Made by a program: the position numbers and the translations under genes
In this document: piece after piece, positions 51,466 to 59,412 of the stretch
How the letters are laid out: each line of letters opens with the position of its first letter
Numbering within the stretch: the first letter of the stretch is position 1
NCBI RefSeq assembly: GCF_002584535.1
Contig: NZ_NUOT01000008.1
Location: 516,996 to 580,995 of the forward strand
Origin: Bacillus cereus
GTDB lineage: Bacteria > Bacillota > Bacilli > Bacillales > Bacillaceae_G
DNA length: 64,000 nucleotides
Direction of reading: 5' to 3'
The notes under the pieces: model-generated
What the model was told of the DNA's origin: nothing
What the model saw: the letters and a program-made list of their open reading frames with translations, nothing else
Databases searched by the model: none

Positions 51466-51498
51466 AAGAAAAAGCAAGGCAAAACGCCTCGCTTTACT
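51466..51498 (-). terminator. Alkaline phosphatase terminator
   Basis: AAAGCxAGGC and GCCTxGCTTT form a stem with one mismatch and a five-base loop just beyond the phosphatase stop, followed by TTTTTCTTTTT on the minus strand. Confidence 0.8.
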
Positions 51499-51504
51499 CC
51501 ATAA

Positions 51505-52890
51505 CTATTGTCTGCCTTTATTAGGGTCACCGCCACCAACAATATCGAAGACACGTTTTGCTATGTTTGTATTTTCTTGAACGCCTGTGAATAGATATTT
51601 ACCTGGTCCAAATGCATATACATTCACGTCTTCCCCAGTATGTCCACCTGTTGTCCAGCCTGTAAATGAACGTTTATTGAAGATTTCCTCAATCGCATTA
51701 TCAATTTTTGTTACATCTTTTGATGACGCAATATCATTCACAGCTTTAATTTCTTCTGGTGTTAATTGTAAATCAATGTATGTTTTCAACGTTTCTTCTA
51801 CATTTGCACCTTTTGCAATTTCATTTGCCATAAAGTCCGGTGTACGTTTTGCCGCTTTAATTGCATTTGCATCAAAGTTATATTCACCATTTACACCAAG
51901 AGAGAACCCACCTGTAGAATGATCAGCTGTTGCAATAACTAATGTATGTTTATCTTTCTTCGCAAATTCAATCGCTGCTTTAAATGCTTTCTCAAAGTCT
52001 TCCATTTCACTCATCGCACCAACAACGTCGTTATCATGTCCAGCCCAGTCAATTTGGCTACCTTCTACCATTAAGAAGAAACCTTTATCGTTTTTATTTA
52101 AACGATTGATTGCTGCATTTGTCATTTCTTCTAACGAAGGTGCTTTTTCATTACGATCAATCATTTTATCTAAGCCACCTGGTGCGAACAAGCCAAGAAT
52201 TTGATCACTTTTATCATTCAATAATTGCTCACGATCTGTTACATAACTATAACCTGACTTCTTAAATTCTTCTGTAAGATTACGATCTTTTCTTACAAAG
52301 TTATTTACACCACCACCAAGAAGAACATCTACCTTGTGTTTCCCGTTAATTTTCTCATCGAAGTAATCATTTGCAATTGCATCCATATTTTTACGGCTAA
52401 TATCATGCGCTCCAAAAGCAGCTGGCGTTGCATGTGTAATTTCAGAAGTGGCAACTAAACCTGTTGATTTCCCTTGCGCCTTTGCTTGTTCAAGTACTGT
52501 TTTTACTTCTGCCTTATCATTATCCACCGCAATTGCTGCATTGTATGTTTTTACACCTGCCGACATTGCTGTTGCAGCTGATGCAGAATCTGTAATATTT
52601 TGATGCTCATCTTCTGGATATGTTTTTTGTGTTCCTACAAGATGTTTATCAAATTCTGTTGACTCCATTTCAAATGTTTTTGGATTATCTTTCATATAAC
52701 GATGGGCAGTCATATACGAAGGTCCCATGCCATCTCCAATTAAAACAATTACATTTTTAATTTTTGTATCACCTGCTTTTCCATCCGCTTTAATTACATC
52801 TGAACGTGTTACGCCCCACGTTACAGCTGAAGTAAGTGCTAACGATGTCACAACCGCAAATGGCCATGCTTTCTTCATAAACTTTTTCAC
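51505..52890 (-). CDS. Secreted alkaline phosphatase (PhoA/PhoB family)
   Basis: This 461-residue phosphomonoesterase has an N-terminal signal or anchor peptide (WPFAVVTSLALTSAVTWGV). Active-site elements are the metal ligand in VIVLIGDGMG, the nucleophile serine in TDSASAATA, SQIDWAGHDND, ATADHSTGGF and WTTGGHTGED. It should release phosphate from extracellular phosphoesters. The start is a GTG at 52890 with GGGGG nine bases upstream; an in-frame ATG at 52878 is an alternative. PhoP-like repeats lie about 90 bases upstream, consistent with phosphate-starvation control. It resembles B. subtilis PhoA/PhoB; I do not assign a symbol. Confidence 0.93.
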   Translation of the reverse strand: MKKFMKKAWPFAVVTSLALTSAVTWGVTRSDVIKADGKAGDTKIKNVIVLIGDGMGPSYMTAHRYMKDNPKTFEMESTEFDKHLVGTQKTYPEDEHQNITDSASAATAMSAGVKTYNAAIAVDNDKAEVKTVLEQAKAQGKSTGLVATSEITHATPAAFGAHDISRKNMDAIANDYFDEKINGKHKVDVLLGGGVNNFVRKDRNLTEEFKKSGYSYVTDREQLLNDKSDQILGLFAPGGLDKMIDRNEKAPSLEEMTNAAINRLNKNDKGFFLMVEGSQIDWAGHDNDVVGAMSEMEDFEKAFKAAIEFAKKDKHTLVIATADHSTGGFSLGVNGEYNFDANAIKAAKRTPDFMANEIAKGANVEETLKTYIDLQLTPEEIKAVNDIASSKDVTKIDNAIEEIFNKRSFTGWTTGGHTGEDVNVYAFGPGKYLFTGVQENTNIAKRVFDIVGGGDPNKGRQ

Positions 52891-52963
52891 TTTTCATGTC
52901 CCCCTAATAGGTTATTAGTTATTAAGTTCCCAATACCCAATTTAAAGGAAGACTATTAAGGAA

Positions 52964-53002
52964 AAGTTAGCTTCATGTAAACATTTTGTTAAGTTGTGTA
53001 AA
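52964..53002 (-). promoter_or_regulatory. Putative PhoP operator of the alkaline phosphatase gene
   Basis: On the minus strand TTTACA (53002-52997), TTAACA (52992-52987) and TTTACA (52981-52976) recur every 10-11 bases, followed by a weaker CTAACT. This matches the TT(A/T/C)ACA direct repeats bound by PhoP. It fits a Pho-regulon gene but is unproved. Confidence 0.7.
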
Positions 53003-53039
53003 TTTTCGTTATAATTTGTATATCTTTGTCTTATATTAT

Positions 53040-53080
53040 CTAGTTTGGTCACCTTTACAAAAAAGAAAGGTGATCATGTG
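53040..53080. repeat. Inverted repeat between the phosphatase and GNAT genes
   Basis: GGTCACCTTT and AAAGGTGATC (one G-U pair) flank a short A-rich loop in the divergent intergenic region. It could be a hairpin or an operator; no regulator is evident. Confidence 0.55.
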
Positions 53081-53175
53081 TATTTTTCAATACTTTACAT
53101 TCTCTCTATTTATAATTGAATATTTATTTTTCATGATAAAATATTTCTACTAGATTAGAAATGTGGTGATTCAAT

Positions 53176-54015
53176 ATGCAAATACAAAAGCTAAACGACC
53201 CAAGTATTCCACAGCTCATTTCTCTTTGCGAAGCTGTTGGATGGTTACAACCCCGATTATTTATGCAAAAACAATTTAAAATGTACCTATCTATCGGAAA
53301 TTTATTTGGCTATACACATCATGAAAAACTAATTGCTACTTGTGGGGTATTCCCTTCTGAATCTGGATTTTCTTCTATCGGTATGCTAATGGTTCATCCC
53401 GATTTTCAAAAACAAGGGCTTGGTCGTACTTTACTCGATATTTGCATGCAGCAAACATCCGCTTCCCTTCCTGTTATGCTCATTGCAACAGATGCTGGTA
53501 TACCTTTGTACCAAACATGCGGCTTTACGACCGTTACAACAATCCATCGCTTTGAAAAATTTGTTACGAACACACCTACGAACCACTCCCATTTAAAGCA
53601 GATTGAGCCATATGATCTTAACTCTCTCATTAAGCTTGATCAAACCGTGACAGGGGCGCATCGTCCAAAGCTCTATTCGATATTACTATCTAGAGCAACA
53701 CTCGCATTCAAAATTGAAAAAAAACATAGAATCGAAGCTTTTGCACTGTGTATACAAAAAGGAAATACACTCTGCATTACCCCTCTTATAGCTAAGCGTG
53801 ATGAAGATGCAATCCAATTATTACAATCCATTTGCATGAGCTGGAATGGAACAGTCCGTATAGATGTTCCACACTCACAATTCACATTTCGAGCACACTT
53901 GGAATCGAAAGAGTTTCAAGAAACACTTCTTTCGCCGCTTATGATAAAAAATGGAAGTCACCCATCTGGAAATCGCGACCATTTATTTGCTATGATGGAT
54001 ACAGCGTTATGTTAG
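53176..54015 (+). CDS. GNAT-family N-acetyltransferase
   Basis: This 279-residue protein has an N-terminal GNAT domain: MLMVHPDFQKQGLGRTLLDI is the acetyl-CoA pyrophosphate loop (Q/R-x-x-G-x-G/A) and YQTCGFTTV is the terminal motif. The second half (residues about 140-279) looks like a degenerate second domain with no visible CoA loop. The substrate is unknown. It lies 15 bases upstream of the hydrolase gene on the same strand, so the two are probably cotranscribed. Confidence 0.88.
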   Translation: MQIQKLNDPSIPQLISLCEAVGWLQPRLFMQKQFKMYLSIGNLFGYTHHEKLIATCGVFPSESGFSSIGMLMVHPDFQKQGLGRTLLDICMQQTSASLPVMLIATDAGIPLYQTCGFTTVTTIHRFEKFVTNTPTNHSHLKQIEPYDLNSLIKLDQTVTGAHRPKLYSILLSRATLAFKIEKKHRIEAFALCIQKGNTLCITPLIAKRDEDAIQLLQSICMSWNGTVRIDVPHSQFTFRAHLESKEFQETLLSPLMIKNGSHPSGNRDHLFAMMDTALC

Positions 54016-54030
54016 AAAGGGGACACCTGC

Positions 54031-54915
54031 TTGAAACGAATGAAGTGTTATATGGTAAGTTGCCTTGCTATTACATTATTAGTGGGTTGCAATGCAGCAG
54101 ACAAGCCAGTAGAAGCAGTAAAACAAGTTAAAAATACAATTGAAACAAAGCTAACAACAGATGAAAAAATGGTCGAGATAGACGGGCAAACTATTTACTT
54201 TAAACAAATTGGGGAAAAGAAACCACCATTACTTATGCTTCATGGGTTTGGCGGTTCATCCAATGGCTTTAGCGATATTTATTCAGACTTAGCAAAAGAT
54301 CATACAATTATCTCCGTTGATGTTTTAGGATTTGGCCATTCTTCTAAACCAATGGATTTTCCATACTCTTTTCCTAATCACGCCAACCTTTATTATAAGT
54401 TAATGAAAAAACTAGGATATGATACTTTTGCAGTACTAGGTCACTCTATGGGCGGGGAAATTTCCCTTAATTTAACATATTTATATCCAAGTGCAGTTAC
54501 CCATCTCATTTTAACGGATGCTACAGGGGCTATATCATTAACAAATAGAAATGCTTCACCTAAACCACAGTTATCCACTGATTTGAATACTGTATCTTCT
54601 ATTACGGATTATGATGAAAGCAAAGTGAAATTTAAACGCGATGATACAGAACATTATAACCAAATGAAAATGTGGCCAAGGCGACTTAAGATTAATGCTA
54701 GTGAAATCAAACTTCCGACTTTAATTATTTGGGGCAGAAATGATAGTAGTGTATCATGGAAAGAAGGCGAATCTTATCATCAGTTTTTAAAAAACAGCAC
54801 CTTCCATATTATTGAAAAGGGTTATCATGCCCCATTCCGCCAAGAACCGAAAGAATTTATAGGCTATGTAAAAGAATTCTTTGAAAAGAATCCAATCGAA
54901 ACAACAAAGCAATAA
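54031..54915 (+). CDS. Alpha/beta-hydrolase lipoprotein
   Basis: This 294-residue protein begins at a TTG (54031) eight bases after AAAGGGG. It has a lipoprotein signal with lipobox LLVGC, so it should sit on the outer face of the membrane. The hydrolase core shows LMLHGFGGSS (oxyanion region), the nucleophile elbow GHSMGGE, an acidic residue in IIWGRNDSSVSW and the catalytic His in KGYHAPFR. It resembles carboxylesterases or dienelactone-type hydrolases; the substrate is unknown. A terminator follows. Confidence 0.9.
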   Translation: MKRMKCYMVSCLAITLLVGCNAADKPVEAVKQVKNTIETKLTTDEKMVEIDGQTIYFKQIGEKKPPLLMLHGFGGSSNGFSDIYSDLAKDHTIISVDVLGFGHSSKPMDFPYSFPNHANLYYKLMKKLGYDTFAVLGHSMGGEISLNLTYLYPSAVTHLILTDATGAISLTNRNASPKPQLSTDLNTVSSITDYDESKVKFKRDDTEHYNQMKMWPRRLKINASEIKLPTLIIWGRNDSSVSWKEGESYHQFLKNSTFHIIEKGYHAPFRQEPKEFIGYVKEFFEKNPIETTKQ

Positions 54916-54948
54916 AAATGGGTATCTCATCTTTGAGATACCCGTTTC
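54916..54948 (+). terminator. Hydrolase-gene terminator
   Basis: The stem GGGTATCTCA / TGAGATACCC with a short loop is followed by GTTTCAT between convergent genes; the T-run is short. Confidence 0.75.
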
Positions 54949-54953
54949 ATATG

Positions 54954-55454
54954 TTAAGCAGCTTGCTTCTGTCTTTTTTGCCTTTTTGATCCTAGTAATT
55001 TAGGTACAATCCAACCATCCACTCCAAGTTTTCCAGCATTCATGCCAGCAACTAAAACGAACATAGATAAAATAACCATTTGTGGATTTACACCTAGAGA
55101 CCCACTAAACATATAGGAAAAGTTCATTACAAGGCCAAAAAAGACAGCTGTTTTCGTTAAACAACCTACAATTAAACCTATTCCAACTAGAATTTCTCCC
55201 CACATTACAAGCGTGTTAAACATATCAACATTCGGAATTGCGAAGTCTTGCAAGAATGACGCCCACCAAGATTGTACGGCTGGTTGTGCTCCTTTTGACT
55301 TTTCAATAGCCCCCTGTAAATAACCTGTCGCATCAAATCCTTTCCCTTGTAACTTTCCGATTCCAGCCATCAACCATGTGTACCCCAGATAAACACGGAT
55401 AACTGCTAATACAAAAGAAACTGCTTTGTTTTCTCTTAAAAATTGAATAACCAT
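54954..55454 (-). CDS. DoxX family membrane protein
   Basis: This 166-residue protein has four predicted membrane helices and the DoxX signature (YLGYTWLMAGIGKLQGKGFD near the N-terminus, LVGIGLIVGCLTKTAVFFGL in the middle) and ends in a basic tail. Relatives include the thiosulfate:quinone oxidoreductase small subunit and CatD/MhqP. The upstream region has a Fur-like box over an extended -10 promoter and repeated TTAGTTAC motifs. It is a single-gene unit; the function is unknown. Confidence 0.88.
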   Translation of the reverse strand: MVIQFLRENKAVSFVLAVIRVYLGYTWLMAGIGKLQGKGFDATGYLQGAIEKSKGAQPAVQSWWASFLQDFAIPNVDMFNTLVMWGEILVGIGLIVGCLTKTAVFFGLVMNFSYMFSGSLGVNPQMVILSMFVLVAGMNAGKLGVDGWIVPKLLGSKRQKRQKQAA

Positions 55455-55480
55455 ACTCTCCTCCTCAAGATGTAATTAAG

Positions 55481-55512
55481 TTAGTTACAGGTAATATAAT
55501 AACATTAGTTAC
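55481..55512. promoter_or_regulatory. Direct repeats upstream of the doxX gene
   Basis: TTAGTTAC occurs at 55481-55488 and 55505-55512, 24 bases apart, with a related TAGTTAC at 55582-55588. They lie in the doxX leader and could be a regulator site. No protein is assigned. Confidence 0.45.
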
Positions 55513-55616
55513 TTATTTTTTAAATATTAATTATGAATAATTTGTGAAGATTACACGAAATGTTAAAAACTAACATTTATATAGTTACTTTTATTCTCCT
55601 GTAAAAACTTGAAAAT

Positions 55617-55649
55617 ATCATACCATAATTGATAATGATTTTCATTATT
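55617..55649 (-). promoter_or_regulatory. Fur-like box and extended -10 promoter of doxX
   Basis: GATAATGATTTTCATTATT (55631-55649) matches the 19-bp Fur palindrome at 17 positions. On the minus strand TGGTATGAT gives an extended -10 at 55622-55617, so the box would cover the -35 region. It suggests iron-dependent repression of doxX. Confidence 0.6.
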
Positions 55650-55678
55650 TTTCACAAAGAAACTATGCGGTAAATGTG

Positions 55679-55713
55679 AAACGTGCTTATCCAATATTCG
55701 GATAAGTACGTTT
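55679..55713 (-). terminator. Hairpin after the CHAT-like gene
   Basis: AAACGTGCTTATCC and GGATAAGTACGTTT form a 14-bp stem with one G-U pair at the stop codon. The T-run is weak, so termination efficiency is uncertain. Confidence 0.65.
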
Positions 55714-56249
55714 CATTCTCTATATAATTCAAATGTCAAAGTCTCATCATCTAATAATTTCGCATCTTGAAATGCATCATCTATTGTTTTTTGATGATTA
55801 ATAAGCCCGTAAAATAAACGTATTGTAAACATAAGTGCTGCATTTCCATCCACATAATCTGTTGAGCCTATATAAACTTTTACACCACTATTTAAAAATG
55901 CTGTTGCAAGTTTTGGATCTCCTAAAGTACACCCGCTATTGATAATATACTTGTTATGCAATTTTGCATATTGTTTAATTTCAGCTACACCAAAGTTCCC
56001 TCTTGGTTCATCTTCTTCATATATATCTTCCCCTAATTCCCCCATTACAAATTCGCCTTCTTCACCATGAAAGCAAAAAATAATATAATCCATATCTTCA
56101 TACAAACTTTTCCCCGAAAGAACATCCATCAAATCTTGCGGTCGACCAATCCAATATGTAATAACTCTTGCTCCAAAATACTCAAGCGTCGCTCGAAGCG
56201 ATTGTGCTTCTAAATCTGAATTATCGCCAACTACTAATGCAATATTCAA
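55713..56249 (-). CDS. CHAT/caspase-like putative cysteine protease (stand-alone)
   Basis: This 178-residue protein is not assigned by me to any named Bacillus family. Its layout fits a clan CD (caspase/CHAT) fold: strand NIALVVGD, then DYIIFCFHGEEGEF with a candidate catalytic His61, then KYIINSGCTLGD with candidate Cys107, then LATAFLNSGVKVYIGSTDYVD and AALMFTIRLFYGLI, which closely follow the CHAT C-terminal pattern. No TPR or other partner domain is present. The start is a TTG at 56249, eight bases after GGAGG that overlaps the end of the phosphatase gene, so translation is coupled. Protease activity is inference. Confidence 0.75.
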   Translation of the reverse strand: MNIALVVGDNSDLEAQSLRATLEYFGARVITYWIGRPQDLMDVLSGKSLYEDMDYIIFCFHGEEGEFVMGELGEDIYEEDEPRGNFGVAEIKQYAKLHNKYIINSGCTLGDPKLATAFLNSGVKVYIGSTDYVDGNAALMFTIRLFYGLINHQKTIDDAFQDAKLLDDETLTFELYRE

Positions 56250-56264
56250 ATAAAAAACCTCCAT

Positions 56265-56840
56265 TCATACGTTTATTTCATACACACCTGTTTCTTCTAA
56301 AAAATCCTCTCTTGTTAATCTCTGCTTTTGTAAATATTGTCTATATGCTGTAATTGTTCCATCATGGGAAACGATGCAGATCCTTGCAACCTTTAATGTA
56401 TAACACCAATTGATAAATTCATCTGCTCTATTCTGAAATTTCTTCTCTGAAATCGTATTTATTCCCTGATTCCATAACATATCGTTTGTACTTTCTCTTA
56501 AAGAAAAACTAGGAAATAACTCTTGGATTACCTTTGTACTTAACAACCTGTCACATGGTAATGTTCTTGCTCCTTCACGATAAGGAAAAATATGCGGGGA
56601 AATATACGGATGTGTTATTTTGCGGCAAACTACTTGTGAGCTCCATATCGCTGCAGTTTGTAATGTTCGAAGCGTAGGGCTTGCGATTAATACATCATTT
56701 TCTTGTAGTGGTAAACTGCTTTGAAGTAACAATGCTTGTTTTTCGCCTTCTTCTGTTAAAGGTGGATTTTCTAATTGCAAGCTCATAGGTAAATCTTTTG
56801 TATGTTTCCCTTCACCATGTCTTATGAAAATAAGTTTCAT
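56265..56840 (-). CDS. Histidine phosphatase family protein
   Basis: This 191-residue protein has the phosphohistidine motif FIRHGEG (H8), the second Arg in ASPTLRTLQTA, an acidic proton donor in PYREGARTLP and the distal His in CIVSHDGTI. It belongs to the broad phosphoglycerate mutase-like superfamily; the substrate is unknown and it is not a glycolytic mutase by length. AGGAGAG precedes the ATG. Its stop is followed after 15 bases by the CHAT-like gene, whose binding site overlaps its end. Confidence 0.88.
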   Translation of the reverse strand: MKLIFIRHGEGKHTKDLPMSLQLENPPLTEEGEKQALLLQSSLPLQENDVLIASPTLRTLQTAAIWSSQVVCRKITHPYISPHIFPYREGARTLPCDRLLSTKVIQELFPSFSLRESTNDMLWNQGINTISEKKFQNRADEFINWCYTLKVARICIVSHDGTITAYRQYLQKQRLTREDFLEETGVYEINV

Positions 56841-57032
56841 AGTTTTATCTCTCCTACTACTAAATGAATATGTATATTTTTTGCTACACTCTCTACTCTT
56901 CCATATCTTTTTCCCAATTCCTTCTCCCTTACCTGTAAAAAACCTTTGACATATAACTTGGAAATTATTATGATAATATATGTAAAAAACCTTTTACAAC
57001 ACTTATTTTTAATAGGGAGGAACTTACCAATT

Positions 57033-57371
57033 ATGAATTGGGTAATTTATTTTATTGGCATGATAATATGGGGATACATAAATGGCTTCTTTACAAGCGA
57101 TAAAGCTTCTACACCTTGGATGAAAGACGATGAACGCGAGACGAAAATTAAACAGAAAGCTATTTCAGCAAGTTGGTCCGCCGTTTTTATGTTTTGTATC
57201 ATTAGTCTCTTTAATAAACTATTAGGCCTAAGTGGCGGAGGCAAATCTCCTTACTTACCAGATCCTTTAGCAACAATTTTAAAAGAGAATGTAGAATTAC
57301 AAGTTTTACTCATCCTTTTCCTAATGTACGGAATGTATTATTTATATTATCGAAAAAAAATGAGTGCTTGA
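57033..57371 (+). CDS. Uncharacterised membrane protein
   Basis: The 112-residue frame starts MNWVIYFIGMIIWGYINGFF and has three hydrophobic segments (residues about 3-20, 50-68, 90-108), with a charged loop DKASTPWMKDDERETKIKQK between the first and second. GGGAGG lies about 12 bases before the ATG, a little far. I do not recognise the family. It stands alone between the phosphatase gene and a DUF4023 gene. Confidence 0.72.
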   Translation: MNWVIYFIGMIIWGYINGFFTSDKASTPWMKDDERETKIKQKAISASWSAVFMFCIISLFNKLLGLSGGGKSPYLPDPLATILKENVELQVLLILFLMYGMYYLYYRKKMSA

Positions 57372-57553
57372 ATATACGAAAAGTAGCGTGATACAAAACG
57401 AAGTCTTTCTTACTCGATTTATCTCTAATTCAACCGAGTCAATTATTTTTAAATACAGAAAAAAACATACAACCTTTTAATTTTCAACTTATGATTCCTT
57501 CCTAAATGGATATAGTAAAAAAGATAAAACGAAACCTACGGGAGGATTCATTA

Positions 57554-57676
57554 ATGAACAACTCAAACGATTTTTTAGATACAATACACGAAAAACAAGC
57601 AAAAGACGAGCAGAATAGAAAGCGTCAAGGTAATGGAAATCCTGGAAAAAAGAAACCAAACAAAACACATAAATAA
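57554..57676 (+). CDS. DUF4023 family small protein
   Basis: This 40-residue hydrophilic protein, MNNSNDFLDTIHEKQAKDEQ..., ends with the family hallmark RQGNGNPGKKKPNKTHK. GGAGG lies at a normal distance before the ATG. DUF4023 proteins are common in spore-forming bacilli and have no known function; their basic, Gly/Pro-rich tail resembles small spore proteins. A strong terminator follows. Confidence 0.85.
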   Translation: MNNSNDFLDTIHEKQAKDEQNRKRQGNGNPGKKKPNKTHK

Positions 57677-57678
57677 TT

Positions 57679-57721
57679 GTGAAAAAGCCACCTAAAAGTA
57701 TCTTTTAGGCGGCTTTTTTCA
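57679..57721. terminator. Bidirectional terminator after the DUF4023 gene
   Basis: AAGCCACCTAAAA and TTTTAGGCGGCTT form a 13-bp stem (one mismatch) with T-runs on both strands between convergent genes. Confidence 0.9.
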
Positions 57722-58957
57722 ATCTTCTTTTACAGCAATAACATTTTCCCAATTCCATTTTTCATAATACCACTCGGGTACATCTATATTTTCAATCCAT
57801 TTCTTCGCTTTTGCTCCATCCCCATTCGCCAACCACATATCTGCCTTTTTACGGTCAGAACGCATCCATGTCAGTTGATTTTCACGCTTTATATAAACTG
57901 GATTGTAATCCCCATATTTTTTTGGGGGAGTTGTAATTTGGCGCTGGCGATTTGATTGAATATTTACTTGGTATAAAGAAGGGAATGATCTTTTTTCTTC
58001 TTCATTTTTCCACTCCATTTCTCGAGCTCTTGAAAGTGTAATAAGTTCGTCATTATGCCATGTGAAATCCCAATCAACATCCCCTTTAGGCGTAAATTTT
58101 TCTTGCTGAAGGGCAGGGACTTCTTTTGTTTTTAAATGTTTATTTTCTAATGCAATTCTCCCGCTTCCTTCAATATAAGCCAATGTATTTTTCGATGGAG
58201 CCCATTGTATCCACTGGCTATTTAATAACATTTGATCTACTTTTTCAAAATGACTCCCATCCGCTTTCAAAAGACAAAGTGTATTACTATCCGCTGACCA
58301 CGAAGCGGTTGGAACAGCTAAAAATGCAATCCACTTTCCATTTGGAGACCACTTGAAATTACTTGCAACATAAGCGAGAAAATCCTCCTGCATACTCGGT
58401 AATGTATACAGGTGTTTCATTTTATTAGGATTCATTCCAGCATCCTTTTGTACTTCATATAACTGTGCTCCTGTCCAACCCGTTGGAAGCAACTGAGCCT
58501 CAGACGAAACAAGAAATTTCTTTCCATCTGGATACCATGCATAATCACCAACACCCGATGATACATTTTCAAACGTTGCATTCTTCTTCTCTGCATCAAA
58601 TGTATTTAATGTACCTGTAAATTCAAATGCAATTATATTTTCTACCGGCGACCATTGATAATTCGTTGCTTCTGTTTGAGAAGGAACAACTTTTTCCCCA
58701 TCCACAACGTGGTACAATTCGAGCTCTTTTTGCTCTTCACCTTTTGCATATGCAATCCACTTTCCATCATGTGACCATTTGGGTTTTGTTATGTATTCTC
58801 CTTTTGTTATTTGTTTTTCTTTTCCATCAAGTTTGATCCAGAGATCATGATTACGAATAAACGCTACTCGTATATCTTTTTCCTCAGCTTGAACATCAAG
58901 AGTAGTTTCTTGCAAGTAACAAATACAAAGTATAAAAATAAGCAGTTTTTTCCACAT
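57719..58957 (-). CDS. Secreted TolB-like beta-propeller protein
   Basis: This 412-residue protein has a signal peptide (WKKLLIFILCICYLQETT..VQA, cleavage about residue 25) and repeated propeller blades of the pattern PKWSHDGKWIAYAKG, YQWSPVENIIAF, YAWYPDGKKFLV, FKWSPNGKWIAFL, TASWSADSNTLCL and IQWAPSKNTLAYI. These W-S-x-D/N-G-K-x-I-A repeats are typical of TolB-N/PD40 blades. No enzymatic domain is seen, so binding is the likely role. It is divergent from the phhA leader. Confidence 0.85.
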   Translation of the reverse strand: MWKKLLIFILCICYLQETTLDVQAEEKDIRVAFIRNHDLWIKLDGKEKQITKGEYITKPKWSHDGKWIAYAKGEEQKELELYHVVDGEKVVPSQTEATNYQWSPVENIIAFEFTGTLNTFDAEKKNATFENVSSGVGDYAWYPDGKKFLVSSEAQLLPTGWTGAQLYEVQKDAGMNPNKMKHLYTLPSMQEDFLAYVASNFKWSPNGKWIAFLAVPTASWSADSNTLCLLKADGSHFEKVDQMLLNSQWIQWAPSKNTLAYIEGSGRIALENKHLKTKEVPALQQEKFTPKGDVDWDFTWHNDELITLSRAREMEWKNEEEKRSFPSLYQVNIQSNRQRQITTPPKKYGDYNPVYIKRENQLTWMRSDRKKADMWLANGDGAKAKKWIENIDVPEWYYEKWNWENVIAVKED

Positions 58958-59032
58958 CTTTCTCTTTCATCCTCCCATAATTAATCTCCTTTATCATGCC
59001 CGCCTATTTACTATTTGAAAAAGATTATTACA

Positions 59033-59062
59033 TTGACAACTTTTTAAATATATTTTTATAAA
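59033..59062 (+). promoter_or_regulatory. Promoter upstream of the phhA leader
   Basis: TTGACA (59033-59038) and TATAAA (59057-59062) are 18 bases apart. Transcription would begin near 59069. Confidence 0.75.
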
Positions 59063-59068
59063 AAACAT

Positions 59069-59298
59069 AATTTAATTGAACGAATTATAGCTTTTAAGGC
59101 ATCCCTAGTAGCGGCTTATATCTATGACTCAGTGAACTGATGGTTTGTGCAAATTATAATTTTTCATAATGCTTTGTACATGAAGAAAAAGACGGATTTT
59201 TCCGTTATCAGTAACTGAGATGTAAGCATTCTCGTACCTAAGGTGATCCCGCTATTTTTCCGCCCCTATCGGATTTTCCGATAGGGTCTTTTTCTGTT
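59069..59298 (+). ncRNA. Structured leader with terminator (T-box-like attenuator candidate)
   Basis: Long-range pairing joins GCTTATATC..TCAGT..ACTGAT (about 59114-59140) with ATCAGTxACTGAGATGTAAGC (about 59207-59227). Inside are the hairpins ATTATxxATAAT and ACGGATTTTTCCGT. GGTGATCCCGC (59242-59252) resembles the T-box GGTGGnACCGC with two changes, and the terminator CCCTATCGG / CCGATAGGG with TCTTTTTC follows, the spacing expected of an antiterminator/terminator pair. It could be a T-box (phhA makes tyrosine), another riboswitch or an independent small RNA. Confidence 0.5.
59262..59298 (+). terminator. Leader terminator upstream of phhA
   Basis: CCCTATCGG and CCGATAGGG form a perfect stem with an ATTTT-type loop followed by TCTTTTTC on the plus strand, before any coding sequence. 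Confidence 0.88.
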
Positions 59299-59345
59299 TC
59301 TCACAAAACAAATATTAAATAATTCCGAATCTTGTGATAAAATTT

Positions 59346-59359
59346 TATAAGCGCTTACA
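59346..59359 (+). promoter_or_regulatory. cre-like box (CcpA site) upstream of phhA
   Basis: TATAAGCGCTTACA matches the TGWAANCGNTNWCA cre consensus at 13 of 14 positions. It lies about 70 bases before the phhA start, downstream of a possible extended -10 (TGTGATAAAAT). Carbon catabolite repression of phenylalanine breakdown is plausible. Confidence 0.6.
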
Positions 59360-59378
59360 AATTTTGAAAGGAGGTGAT

Positions 59379-59412
59379 ATACGTAAAAGAAACGAGAGCA
59401 GTTTTTACGTAT
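59379..59412 (+). repeat. Hairpin between two ribosome binding sites before phhA
   Basis: ATACGTAAAA (59379-59388) and TTTTACGTAT (59403-59412) form a perfect 10-bp stem with a 14-base loop. AAAGGAGGTG lies just before it and AAAGGAGG just after it, the latter serving the phhA ATG. Confidence 0.8.
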
